Below the pieces are notes generated by a model, which was given only the letters and a program-made list of their open reading frames with translations, did not search any database and had not been told where the DNA came from. 64,000 nt of DNA from Schistosoma haematobium (Eukaryota; Platyhelminthes; Trematoda; Strigeidida; Schistosomatidae). The stretch lies in assembly GCF_000699445.3 (NCBI RefSeq), contig NC_067196.1, positions 89,196,364 through 89,260,363 of the forward strand, given 5' to 3'. The translations under genes were made by a program, and so were the position numbers. Positions 9,935-21,440 of this stretch are shown here, piece after piece (within the stretch, counting starts at the first letter, position 1; every line of letters starts with the position of its first letter).

Positions 9935-10400
9935 GTATTACTTACTTATTTAATTACTTACGCCTATTACTTCCAATGGAGGATAGGCCACCGACCAGCA
10001 TTATCCAACCCATACTCTCCTGCACATTTCTTTCTACTTCGATCCAATTATTGTTCATTCTTCTCATGTCTGTCTCCATTTATTGGAGTAGCGTGTTCTT
10101 TGGTCTTCCTCTCCTCCTCCTCCTCCGCCTCCTCTGACCTTGAGGATTCCATGTGAGGGCTTGCCTTCTGGCGTAGTTGGGTGCTTTCCTCAATGTGTGT
10201 CCTATCCACTTCCAGCACTTCTTCCTCCTCTGACATCTGGTTTGTTCCCTCCCATAGTAGGTTGTTGCTAATAGTGTCTGGCCAGCGGATCCGACAGCTG
10301 TTAATAAACACTTGTATCTTGTGTATAATGGCTTTCGTAGTTCTCGAAGTTTCTGCCCCATACACTAGAACTGTCTTGACACTTGTATTGAAAATTAAAT
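9935..10400 (-). pseudogene. RTE C-terminal fragment with 3' end
   Basis: Minus-strand RTE 3' end: thumb ([18 protein letters not shown]), the [11 protein letters not shown] block, a lengthened run of arginines before GRPKNTLLQ, and the tail ending CGTAAGTAATTAAATAAG. The arginine run comes from a GGAGGAGGAGG-type expansion near 10110-10135. Stops and frameshifts break the frame. Confidence 0.8.
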
Positions 10401-11737
10401 TTGGCATGTGGTTTGTTAGGTATGTATAAATGAGTGTATTTTCGAGTAAGGTTGTGATTGTGTTTTGTGGTTTAATAAATCTCCATTTATACAAGTCTTG
10501 GTGTTTATACTTCGCGTCGTGGGAATTGCGGTGGTTTTTTTATTTTACAAGTATAAGTAATAAGCGATTCTGATATAATAAATAGTGACGGCCAGATATA
10601 ACATATGGTGACACAGTCATAATAATTGACGACCAGTCGTAACAAACGTAACATTGAAGATATCGGGCTTTATTAAGAAAACAATTATTTGAGACAGGTG
10701 TATTTGTTTTAATCTAACTTCATGCCTACCATGAGTAACTTATTTTAATCTTAAGAAAGGTTCTTTAATGAGGATATTTGTATAAGTGAAGACCACCATA
10801 AAACAGCTATTAGTTTTATATTCAAGTCACTATTGAACGCATAGTAGTTATATACTAAGTTGGTTTTAAAAAGTCAGGAGTAAAGACTACAGGTTAATCA
10901 CCTACAAGTTTGATGGCTATCACCATAAGACCTGAATGTACATAATTCGATTCCTTTTAGACTCATGGGTACACAGTCATGAGCAATTGAAAAAATGGAG
11001 ATTTAGACTTTTCAGACTTTTTTAAAATTATTTTTTATACCCAATTCAGGTCCAGTAGGTTTTATTCTAATTCGTACGGTTTTACGCGTGGTTGGTTCAG
11101 TCGTTCAATTACTGTTCTCTAATTGGCGATATCATTATGTTATACATTGATGAGGGCACAAGGCCACAAGTTATAATAGTATCAAAGTTAACTACAATGT
11201 TTAATGTTATGTGTTAAATGTCATATATTGTACTTTCTTCCAATTGCAATGTTTTTTGTCCGATTTCAAACACCCATCTCGATTTCTCTAACCGACTTAT
11301 CTCAAATCTATATTTTAAATCATATTATTCTTTGTATGCGTATAGTCTATTCTCATTTGATGAATAACCTCAAAATAAAATAATGCATTCCTTGTTTTCT
11401 ACAAGTGTTTTCATTCTTATATCTTGTCGATTGAACTCTACTTGTTATATCTGATCGTCGCTAATTGTTGTGTCGGAAACGTTTATTACTTATATTCGAA
11501 ACGAGGGACCTATGCAAATCCCACAATGCGAAAGTAAGAACACAAAGACTGGTGTAAGTGAAGATTTATTAACCCCCAAAGCACGATAACAACGACGACG
11601 ACCCTAGTCCGAAATATGCTCATTTATATATTGATTTATACACCCATTTTTTTAAAATTGATAATTGGAATAAAAGCACATATATGAAAAATACTAAGGG
11701 TTATAAAAAATCATATGCTGTGAGTATAGTTCAGGTC
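10401..11737. other. 1.3 kb without recognised genes
   Basis: The first ~120 bp (AATAAATCTCCATTTATACA near 10471) could be LTR-derived, but no partner is visible in the window. The rest shows nothing I can name. Confidence 0.4.
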
Positions 11738-14343
11738 AACTCCGCCTGGAGTCTCTCCGAGGGCTTCTGCCGTTCCCAAGCCCGGACAAAAGAGGAGGGT
11801 TGGGCATGGGGTTGGCGACCCCATCCTGTAGAAAACTAACTCGCTAAAAAAAACGCTAACCAGAAGAATTACTCGAACCTTTTAAACTCTGCTCTGGGAG
11901 TCAGAAGGTTTTCATTTAAAAGAGTTATGAAGCCTCATGATGAAGACCAAGTTCCTTCGGAAGTCACGAGGCCGATGCCCCTTCTGACAACCAGAGCGAC
12001 CATTTATTTAGGTACGTGGAATGTTCGTACAATGTGGGACACCGGGAGAGCCTTCCAAATTACTGCAGAAATGAGGAGATAAAACCTGGACGTGCTTCGG
12101 ATCCGTGGAACACATTGGACGCAAGTTGGACAACAACAACTAACTTCAGGAGAGCTTCTGTTATACTCCGGTCATGAAGAAGAAAATGCCCCACATACAC
12201 AAGGAGTTGCATTGATGCTGTCCAAACAAGCGCAAAATGCGCTTATAGAATGGGAATCTCATGGACCAAGGATCATCAAAGCCTCCTTCAAAAGAAAGAG
12301 GGCATTTCAATGAACATCATCCAATGCTGTGCGCCTACCAACGACTACAATGAAGACGCTAAAGATCAATTCTACAATAGGCTGCAGTCAATAGTCGAGA
12401 AGTGCCCAACAAAGGACCTGACCATTATGATGGGAGATTTCAACGCCAAGGTTGGAACGGACAACACTGGATATGAAGACATCATGGGACGACACGGACT
12501 GGGAGAAAGAAACGAAAATGGTGAGAGATTTGCAAATCTATGTGCCTTCAATAAGCTGGTCATAGGCGGCAGCATATTCCCACATAAACGCATACACAAA
12601 ACCACATGGACTTCACCGGATCACTATACACAAAACCAAATCGACCATATTTGCATCAACAAAACGTTCAGGAGGACTATAGAGGACGTGAGAACCAAGA
12701 GAGGAGCTGATATAGCATCAGATCATCACTTACTGGTCGCCAAGATGAAATTGAAACTCAAGAAGCACTGGACAACGGGGCAGACAATATCACAAAAGTT
12801 CAATACGGCCTTTCTTCAGGATACTAACAAACTCAACAAATTCAGGATAGTCCTCAGCAACAAGTTCCAGGCCTTTCATGATCTACTCAATGGAGAAGGA
12901 ACTACTGTGGAGAGCAACTGGAAGGGGATCAAAGAGGCAATCACTTCAACATGCCATGAGGTTCTGGGCCACAAGAAGCACCATCACAAGGAATGGATCA
13001 CTGTTGATACGCTGCATAAGATTCAAGAAAGGAGAAACAAGAAGGCAGCAATCAATACCAGTCGAACAAGAGCTGAAAAAGCCAAGGCACAAGCTGAATA
13101 CGCAGAAGTAAACAAACAATTGAAGAGGAGCATCCGAACCGACAAACGTAAATATGTGGAAGATTTAGCAACGACGGCTGAAAAGGCTACAAGAGAAGGA
13201 AACATGAGACAATTGTATGACACGACAAAGAAACTCTCTGGAAATCACCGTAAACCAGAACGACCAGTGAGAAGCAAGGAAGGCAAAGTGATTACCAACA
13301 TTGACGAACAACGAAACAGGTGGGTAGAACACTTCAAAGAACTGTTGAATCGACCAGCTCCACTGAACCCACCCAACATCGAAGCAGCACCCACGGACCT
13401 CCCAATCAATGTTGGCCCACCAACAATTGAAGAAATCTGCATGGCCATAAGACAAATCAAGAGTGGCAAAGCAGCAGGACCAGACAACATTCCAGCAGAG
13501 GCACTGAAAGCAGGCGTAGCAGTAACTGCAAGGATACTCCACATTCTCTTCAATAAGATTTGGGATGAGGAACAAGTATTAACAGACTGGAAAGAAGGAC
13601 TTCTGATCAAAATACCGAAGAAAGGAGATCTCAGCAACTGTGATAACTATAGGGGCATCACTCTTCTCTCAATACCGGGAAAAGTTTTCAACAGGGTATT
13701 GTTAAACAGGATGAAGGACTCCGAAGACGCCCAACTTTGAGAGCAACAGGCAGGATTCCGTAAGGATCGATCGTGTACAGACCAAACCGCAACATTACAG
13801 ATCATTGTGGAACAATTAATTGGATGGAATTTATCACTATACTTCAAGCTCATTAACTACGAGAAAGCATTTGACAGCGTGGACAGAACAACACTATGGG
13901 AGCTTCTTCGACACTACGGCGTACCTCAGAAGATGGTCAATATCATACAGAATTCATATGATGGATTACACTGCGAAATCGTGCATGGAGGACAGTTGAC
14001 AAAATTGTTCGAATTGAAGACCGGTGTTAGGGAAGGTTGCTTACTCTCACTCTTTCTCTTTCTCATGGTGACCAACTAGATCATGAAGACGTCAACATCT
14101 GAAGGGAAGCATGGAATACAGTGGACAACTAAGATGCAGCTGGATGATCTAGACTTCACAGATGATCTGGCTCTTCTATCGCACACAGAACAACAAATGC
14201 AGGAGAAGACGACCAGTGTAGCAGCAGTCTCAGTAGCAGCAGTAGGTTTCAATAAACACAAAGGGAAAAGCAAGATTCTCCGATATAACACAGCATGCAC
14301 CAATCCAATCACAATTGACGGAGAAGATTTGGAAGATGTGTAA
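11738..14343 (+). pseudogene. RTE retrotransposon (SR2-like), degenerate, 3'-truncated
   Basis: Starts with the family's 5' untranslated region (about 11738-11934; CTCCGCCTGGAGTC, then AAAGAGGAGGGTTGGGCATG), followed by ORF. Endonuclease: TWNVRTMW near 12014, MGDFNAKVG near 12430, and SDHHLL near 12720. Reverse transcriptase: [38 protein letters not shown] and the catalytic block, here LDDLDFTDDLALL (FADD to FTDD). It is broken by a stop near 12078, a frameshift near 12300, a TGA at 13738 and a TAG near 14078, and it ends inside the thumb at 14343, where a SINE tail follows. The upstream frame would be one polyprotein in an active copy. Confidence 0.88.
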
Positions 14344-14364
14344 CTGGAACCCAGGATTCACGTA

Positions 14365-14460
14365 CAAGGTGGTGGTCTAGTTTAGATCAACTCATAAATT
14401 CAACTATTAAAATTAATAAAATCTCCACAAATTCTCATGCTGATTATCATACTAATGTTT
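14365..14460 (+). mobile_element. Hammerhead-SINE 3' tail fragment
   Basis: GGTGGTCTAGTTTAGATCAAC, CTCATAAATTCAACTATTAA and AATCTCCACAAATTCTCATG match the 3' body of the SINE family after the ribozyme. It abuts the truncated RTE end at 14343. Confidence 0.65.
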
Positions 14461-15091
14461 AATAAATTTCCCACTGATCTAAATCCATATTTGGATATTT
14501 CATTGACAAAGTAGAAAATCAGTTACATGAATCGCCTTTTTAAGAGGTAACCATTTTAAAAAAAAAACGGTGAATTGCACATACTTTGGATACCTTTCCA
14601 GTTTGTTTGTTTCTTTATGATTCATAATATTTGTACTAAAAAGAATGTTTGTTTGACTTTAGTCTTCAAGTCATGAACTATTTGTGCTCTTATAGAGACA
14701 GAGGGATCTGATCTCTTTCATTAGTTAATTGGTTATTACTCGTTTATAATAGGAGAGATTATAGTAATTGTTTTGTTCAAATGACCATTACTAATGTTGC
14801 TTGATGAACCCAGCTTATTATTATGTAATATGCTAACGAGACGTTTTATGTAAGTCGACAACGTCGAAGAATATATACTCATGTAAATATTTTGAATTAC
14901 ACTTCATCACTAATATTGGCTGTGTACGTGTATATACAAGAATATATATGTTGATATTTAAAAGAATAAGGACTAAACGTTTTCGTTGGAGTGATCATCA
15001 GTTATTCACAAGTATAGAAGATCTTGTAAATATCAGTCTAAAAGCATTTAAGGTTGCTACTGTTGACGTGTAATATCAATAAATTAAATCA
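14461..15091. other. AT-rich stretch with hammerhead-box-like motif
   Basis: No genes. On the minus strand near 14970-15005, CTGATGATCACTCCAACG followed by AAAACG resembles hammerhead boxes, but no stem II forms. Confidence 0.35.
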
Positions 15092-15250
15092 CTTACTTAC
15101 GTCTGTTACTCCTCGTTGAGGAACATAGGCCGCCCACCAGCACTCTCTATTCAACACTGTCGTGGTCAATTCTTTTCAGTTCTTTCCAGTTTTTATTCAT
15201 TCTTTTCATATCTTCGTCTATTCTGCAACGTAATGTTTCCTTTCGGTCCT
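15092..15250 (-). mobile_element. RTE 3'-end fragment, head-to-head pair, left
   Basis: Minus-strand RTE 3' end (ACTTACTTACGTCTGTTACTC) running up to about 15250, where a plus-strand RTE 3' end begins. Both 3' tails face outward. Confidence 0.75.
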
Positions 15251-15495
15251 TTGGATAGAACACACATCGTGGAAGTCATCCAACTGCGTCACAGGACAAG
15301 CCCTCACATGGAATCCTCAAGGACAAAGGAAAAGAGGAAGACCAAAGAACACATTACGCCGGGAAATGGAAATAGACATGAAAAAAATGAACAAGAATTG
15401 GATGGAACTAGAAAAGAAGGCCCAGGACAGAGTGGGTTGGAGAATGCTGGTCGGCGGCCCATGCTCCACTGGGAGTAACAGGTGTAAGTAAAGTA
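15250..15495 (+). mobile_element. RTE 3'-end fragment, head-to-head pair, right
   Basis: Plus strand from GGATAGAACACACATCGTGG (the IGHTLRK region) to the tail AACAGGTGTAAGTAAAGTAAG. It includes [12 protein letters not shown] sequence (KRKTKEHIT in another frame). Confidence 0.75.
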
Positions 15496-15604
15496 AGTAT
15501 AGTTCAGATCAGTTGAATACAAGAATATCATATGTTATACAAAATATGTCTGTTCAACATAAGACCGTAACTTTCTATTTTATTCAACAAACAACATTAT
15601 ATTG

Positions 15605-16312
15605 TACATATCATTACAAATAACTCCTCCTGGAGCCCTACTTGGGCTACTGCCAGTTTCAAGACCGGATAAAAGAGGAGGGTTGGACATGGGGTCAACG
15701 ACTCCGTCCCTTAGAAAACTAACCAACCACTGATTATAGATGACTTAATTCATTTCCCATGAAGTTATCCATAACATTTGGCAAAGCAAGGGCAGCATTC
15801 CCACAATTGAAGAAAATATGCAACTTAAAACAACTTTCAACCAATATCTAAGTGAGAATCTTCAATACGAACGTCAAGGCAGTTGGTTGTACTGTAAGAA
15901 ACTGAAACTTGGACAACTATAACAACCATCATCAAGAAGGTACAAGTATTTATAAATGGTTGTCTACGCAAGATACTCAACATCCATTGGCCGGATATCA
16001 TCACAACGGCACTTTGTGGGAGAGAACAAACCGGCTTCCGGCTGAAGAAGAAATTAGGAAAAGACGATGCAGTTGGTGGATAGGACATATATTACGCAAA
16101 TCACCAAACTGCATCACGAGGCAAGCGCTAACTTGGAATCCTGAAGGAAAGCGAAAAAGAAGATAACTGAAGAACACATTACGTCGGGAAATAGAATCAG
16201 ATATGAAAAGGATGAATAACAACTGGAAGGAGCTGGAAAGGGGTTGGATGGAGAATGCTGGTGAGCGGCCTATGCTCCTTCACAAGGAGTAACAGGCGTA
16301 AGTAAGTAAGTA
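15605..16312 (+). mobile_element. Internally deleted RTE (5' UTR joined to 3' end)
   Basis: 15605-15725 matches the 5' untranslated region of the copy at 11738 (CTCCTCCTGGAGCCC, then AAAGAGGAGGGTTGGACATG). After a ~40 bp linker, 15765-16312 is the C-terminal ~180 codons and the tail AACAGGCGTAAGTAAGTAAG. Endonuclease and reverse transcriptase are gone. The order and orientation fit one element that lost about 2.3 kb. It could be a non-autonomous derivative that keeps both ends, or two unrelated fragments. Confidence 0.65.
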
Positions 16313-16574
16313 TTCATAACATATACATACAATGATGGAAACCTAAATAAATCCGTTTTCTCAACTTAGTGATTTCTAAGGAGAACGTACATTGATTACT
16401 TGTTATTAGTTTTACTCTTTTTTTTAAAAAAAAAACAGACTTCCATGTAGAATAGACTGAAACTTAAAATTATGCGTATAATAGAAATCAGTTATTTAAT
16501 TAATGTATTTTCTTATTTTACAATATTTGTTCCTTTAATTATAATTCACATACCAATCCATGCTTAATATAACT
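16313..16574. other. AT-rich stretch, nothing recognised
   Basis: Contains a T-rich then A-rich run near 16415-16436. Confidence 0.4.
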
Positions 16575-17070
16575 TACACATGCCTCTAAATGCCTTGGTA
16601 CGACCGAGAGTGAGGAGAGTCCACTCTCCCTTTCAAAATGATCTCATAATGGCCAGGTACATACAACCACTGACAAGAAAGTCCTGCTCACTCCCTTCTC
16701 ACAGTGGGTGGAGGTGTTTACGAAATTGAGAGGACGAAAAGCGAATATCCAGCACAGAGGATCAACCTAGGGGAGTTTGAAAACCCTGATTCCAAACCAA
16801 TGCTCCACATAGTCTCCAGGATCCTTAGGGAACAAATGGCATATGAACCAATTATTGGTCACCGACTACCATGGGACTGCATCTCCTGACGTTGCTCCAC
16901 TGCCTTGTGGATTGGACCTTTAGATGAAAGGCTCGAGGTGTGGTCCCCTATGTAAACCACCTGCTCCGGTTTGGACACCTGGGCAGTAACCCATCCCTTA
17001 CTCAAACCGAATGGTTCTTGTGTCACATATCTATTTGGTGCCTCCTTGTACCAATGTCTATGTGTTTAAA
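16575..17070 (+). repeat. Unclassified interspersed retroposon R1, copy 2
   Basis: Plus-strand copy of the repeat at 1035-1495. Shared blocks include AAATGGCATATGAACCAATT and GATGCTCCACTGCCTTGTGG (GTTGCTCC here). It ends in an A-rich AAATAAATACATATACA tail. Not obviously protein coding. Confidence 0.7.
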
Positions 17071-17075
17071 TAAAT

Positions 17076-17439
17076 ACATATACATGTTGATAAGTAATAA
17101 AGAGTACTTTCTAGTCAATTATTCTCTATATCCATATATCAATCATCTTTACAGATTTAAGTATTAAGTAGTTCACTTTTATTTTTTCTATACTTTTCTT
17201 CAGTATACATTATATAAGGTCATATCGAGTTCAAGTTAGACACATTTCAATATGGGTGTTTTTATTGATTTAAGAGAATAAAATTTACTCTATTAAATAC
17301 TGAATAATCTTAATTTTTGTCAAATTAATCTAAGTGCTTATAATTTAGTACAGCTTAAAGTAATACGTGTTAAATATAGTTTCAATTTTGTTCTTGATTT
17401 AATATCTGTTTATGATAATATTTATTATAATAGAGGGGG
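17076..17439. other. AT-rich stretch, nothing recognised
   Basis: No genes or known repeats. Confidence 0.5.
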
Positions 17440-17622
17440 TTTTGTGAAGATTATAGGCATTTAATAATTCAATACATGAGTCATTTGAAGGTAGATTAAC
17501 ATGGGAAACCTGGAAGCACTGAAAGGCCGATTTATCCTAGAGTAGGACTCCTCAGTAGTGCGCATCCACGATCCCACCCCTTGAGATTTGAACTCACAAC
17601 CCATCCGTTTTGCGCGCGAACA
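17440..17622 (-). mobile_element. Hammerhead-carrying SINE, ribozyme inactive
   Basis: Minus-strand copy with 3' body, hammerhead region (17508-17570) and part of the tRNA-like head (B-box-like GAGTTCAAATC at about 17585). CTGAGGA is kept but GACGAAAC has become GATAAATC. The head is cut by the (TAC)n array. Confidence 0.8.
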
Positions 17623-17627
17623 TATTT

Positions 17628-17825
<198 letters not shown>

Positions 17826-18695
17826 GCTTACGCCTGTTACTCCCAATGGAGGATAGGCCACCGACCAGCATTATCCAACCCATACTCTCCTGCACATTCC
17901 TTTCTAGTTCTATTCAATTATTGTTCATTCTTCTCATGTCTGTCTCCATTTATTGGAGTAGCGTGTTCTTTGGTCTTCCTCTCCTCCCACTCCTCCTTCG
18001 CCTTCCCTGGCCTTGAAGATTCCATGTGAGGGCTTACCTTGTGACGCAGTTGAGTGATTTCCTCAATGAGTGTCCTATCCACTTCCAGTGATTCTTCGTG
18101 ATTTCTTCCTTCACTGGGATCTGGTTTGTTCTTTCATATAGTAAGTTGTTCCAGATCCCAGCGGAGGAAGAAATCAGGAAGAAGTGCTGGAAGTGGATAG
18201 GACACACATTGAGGAAAACACCCAACTGCGTCACAAGACAAGCCCTCACATGGAATCCTCAATGCCAAAGGAGAAGAGGAAGACCAAAGAACACATTACG
18301 CCGAAAAATGGAAATAGACGTGAGAAAAATGAACAAGAATTGGATGGAACTAGAAAAGAAGGCCTAGGACAGAGTGGGTTGGAAAATGCTGGTCAGCGGC
18401 CTATGTTCCATTGAGAGTAACAGGTGTAAGTAAGTAAGTAAGTAATAGTAATAGGTTGCTGCTAATAGTGTCTGGTCAATGGATCCGAAGTGTTTTGCAT
18501 GGACAACTGTTAATAAACACCTGTATGTTCTGGATGATGGCTTTCGTAGTTCTCCAGGTTTCCGCTTCATACAGTAGAACTGTTTTCACATTTGTCTTGA
18601 AAATTGTGACTTCGGTGTTGGTTGACATACTGTTGTTTTCAGTTCCAGATGTTGTTCATTTGTAGATATGCTGCTCTTGCTTTGCCGATCCTCAT
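17826..18695 (-). pseudogene. RTE 3' portion interrupted by another RTE fragment
   Basis: Minus-strand RTE in two pieces, 18447-18695 (thumb: VKTVLLYEAETWRTTKAII type) and 17826-18152 (IGHSLRKS block to the 3' tail). A plus-strand RTE 3' end at 18153-18446 sits between them. The pieces join in register once the insert is removed, so this is nesting. Decayed frame. Confidence 0.8.
18153..18446 (+). mobile_element. Young 5'-truncated RTE nested inside an RTE
   Basis: Plus-strand 3' end beginning GATCCCAGCGGAGGAAG and ending in four GTAA units (18427-18444). It is flanked by an imperfect target duplication, ATAGTAAGTTGTT at 18136-18148 against ATAGTAATAGGTTGCT at about 18445-18460. Its coding frame ([29 protein letters not shown]) is open almost throughout, unlike the host copy. 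Confidence 0.75.
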
Positions 18696-18699
18696 GCAA

Positions 18700-19799
18700 A
18701 CATAACATTAATTATTAAGTTTTATCAAAAATTTATTACAATTTAAACAAAGTACGAATTTATTATTCTACTTCAACATTTTCTAATCAGTTAAAGAGGT
18801 ACAAATATAAATCATTATGATTAACATCAGACTGTATACTTTAGTTGTGAAAATTTTGACTGATGTTCAGTATATACCAGGAAATCTTAAGAACAAAGTA
18901 AAACATACGTAATATTGTATTCAGTATGGTGTTTTTTATAATGAAACTAGCGTTGATTTCATGTTACAATGGGTACAAACTGTCAAATGAATGATTCATG
19001 AAATATAGATGACGATTCAACAATGAAAGTTTACATGAACGACTATCAATAACTTAAGTTGCATAATCATATTCATAGTGAACTATTATTTTGCAATAAG
19101 ACAGATAAGTGTTATGTCATTTTTATTTAGAAAATAAAAGGTATTAAATTCTTTCAAATGTCCATTATAAGTTACGTAATAATGATTTTCCTCGAAGTTA
19201 CACTGACAGTAATTAATTATCAACATATCAAGTCAATAAACTCCATCAGTACTGAAGAAGATTTGATTCATGAGCATTGAATTCAATAGGGATAGGATCA
19301 CATAAATACAGAAATAACGAATGTCAAACTCTATGAAAAATATTTGTTATTCAGTAGTATATCAGTAGTAGGTACTTCATTTGAAAGAAAGAAACATATT
19401 GAACCATCTAAATACATGAAAATCAGTTCAGTTACCATTGTAAAGTACAGTATATTGATCGCACAAAGCGTACATTTTCCAATTCCATTTCTGAGCACTA
19501 AAATCAATAGCTAATTAAAAGTGAATACATGGTATTGTCACTAAAACTATGACATTTCAGTGGAGGGAAATTTTCGGGTTGATGTCATTCATTTTGATAG
19601 AACAATGAGAAGATGGAGTTGATCTGAAACATGTGATGTATTCGCGTTATACATTTCGAACAATCTGGTCACACACATATACTTGTCAGGGCATTTTATA
19701 GGAAAATTAATAAAGGTCAATTAAATAAGAGTTCAAGTAAAAAAAGTAACAAAAGGGAGAGAAACAATTTTACGTCGTATAGAAAGAATAAGAAATTGT
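18700..19799. other. 1.1 kb without recognised features
   Basis: AT-rich; nothing identifiable on either strand. Confidence 0.5.
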
Positions 19800-20100
19800 C
19801 ACGTTATCCTAGGCCATAGAATGACTTAAGGATTACCAGGGTAAATTCAAGGTTACAACAAATTGTTTTTGTACACATAAGAGGGGGGGTAAATTTCCGA
19901 ATAGCCAAGGCTTCAATACACTTTGGAATTCGTCCTTGATAATTTCTATACGTTTTAAAATCTGTATTATTGTCAATTTTGTACCCCGTTTCAATTATAT
20001 GATTTTCTACCTCCCACGTTGATCGGATCATTTGACATCAATTGGTTTTTAAGCCATCTGGGTACATATTGAATGAACCAAGACGAATCGGTTGTCCAGT
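19800..20100 (-). pseudogene. Penelope-like element GIY-YIG endonuclease fragment
   Basis: Reading minus: YVPRWLKNQ, then after a frameshift ENHIIETGYKIDNNTDFKTY and IEALAIRKFTPPL. Layout (PxWL, then H-x-x-x-x-x-H-x-I, then E-A-x-x-I-R-K-x-x-P-x-L) matches the fragment at 5045-5330 and the C-terminal GIY-YIG domain of Penelope-like retroelements. No reverse transcriptase is attached. It abuts a piece of hammerhead SINE at 20080-20130. Confidence 0.6.
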
Positions 20101-20130
20101 GCTTCCACGTTTTCCATGATGTCATTTAAC
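20080..20130 (+). mobile_element. Hammerhead SINE fragment
   Basis: GACGAATCGGTTGTCCAGTG followed by CTTCCACGTTTTCCATG matches the 3' half of the SINE ribozyme. GAAA has become GAAT. The upstream half is absent. Confidence 0.65.
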
Positions 20131-20164
20131 ACAGCTGTACAATCGTATTTAGTCGTTTTCATTA

Positions 20165-20205
20165 CATATAATAATAATAATAGTAATAATAATAATAATA
20201 ATAAG
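20165..20205. repeat. (AAT)n microsatellite
   Basis: Imperfect AAT/TAATAA run of about 40 bp. Confidence 0.8.
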
Positions 20206-20334
20206 GAATTATTACGTCATTCACAGAAGTACTAAAAGCCAACTGTAATTTAAAGTTAATAAGAATGACGACATGTAGAAACGAGATATGAAAGATTATT
20301 CACTAAACGATTATGGGGAAGATAAAAATATGAA

Positions 20335-20535
20335 CAAATAATTTCAATAGTTGAAAGCATGAGTCAATTGAAGATGGACCACCATGGAAAACCTGGAAGC
20401 GCTGGACAGCTCTTTCGTCCTAGTATGGAACTCCTCAGTAGCGTGCATCCAAGAGTCTCCCCCCACGCGTGATTCGGATCCAGGACCTATCAGTCTCGCG
20501 CGCGAGCGCTTAACCACTAGACCCAAAATAACGGT
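20335..20535 (-). mobile_element. Hammerhead-carrying SINE with tRNA-like head
   Basis: Minus-strand copy: 3' body, ribozyme (20390-20450; CTGAGGA, stem II GTTC/GGAC and GAAA kept, stem III AGAGCTGT unpaired) and tRNA-like head with the CTCGCGCGCGAGAC arm at about 20493-20506. It ends after the A-box region near 20522; the 5' body is missing. Confidence 0.8.
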
Positions 20536-21297
20536 CCACTTGAAGAATACAGCAAGATAAAGACAATAAAACAAACAAACGGTAAACAGTTACTAGCAAA
20601 ATATGAAAGGGTGTTGTAACCATTGTTTTAACGAAGAAACTGGACATACAGCTTGAAAAACATGATAAAGATCAGGATTGAATTGATGAATTTCCAAACG
20701 CTTTGTTATGTATAAGTTTCAAATTCAGCTACTCTTGGAACCAGTGTGTTTTACTCTGTGAATAGTCTCGAATGAGTATTCTGAAGGAGGTATATATAAT
20801 AGCTGTTCAGTAGTAGAGCTGTTGTCTGAGTCTCATTCACTTTTCAATAACTATGCTGAATAAACTTTGAGGTGGCCCAAAGTCAAATTTTATCGTGTAT
20901 ACATCCATGTATTAACCAACTGTTGAGAAATACAACTCTAATCTTAGCTAAATGAGAGATTTTTGTGGTGAACAACGTCGCCGTAAGGAAAAATTTCTTT
21001 GTAAAGATGCCATCGTTTTGCTTCATTATCTATTAATTCAAAATAACTAAGTCAAACGGGGTTTCTGTAGGAAATTTTTGCACGGCTGAACCAATAACAG
21101 TTCATTAACTTAAGACAGACATGTACAATATCTTAATTCACAATGGCCCTATTAGCCCCTACTTATTTTATAAGTCTATTTGCAACTTATTCACTTTTTC
21201 TTCATAAATTGTCCATATTTCCCAAGTAAATAATTGTCTTTGAGCTGAAGACTCTTACGCAACCTATATTCACTAGTGAAAATTTTTCGATACATTA
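20536..21297. other. No recognised features
   Basis: AT-rich. A TATATAATAG run at 20792 is unremarkable. Confidence 0.5.
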
Positions 21298-21440
21298 CCA
21301 CTGCCAAGGAGTCCCACAATAGGACGAAACGGCCATCTAGTACTTCCAGGTTTTCAATGGTGGTTTAGCTTCAACCGACTCATGATCTTAACTACTGAAA
21401 TTACTACAATCTCCACAGAGCCCCTTCTGATAATTATCAT
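21298..21440 (+). mobile_element. Hammerhead SINE, 5'-truncated
   Basis: Starts at CACTGC just before the ribozyme core. The first box reads CCAAGGA instead of CTGAGGA, so it is inactive. GTCC/GGAC stem II and GAAA are intact, and the full 3' body continues to CTCCACAGAGCCCCTTCTG. Confidence 0.8.
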
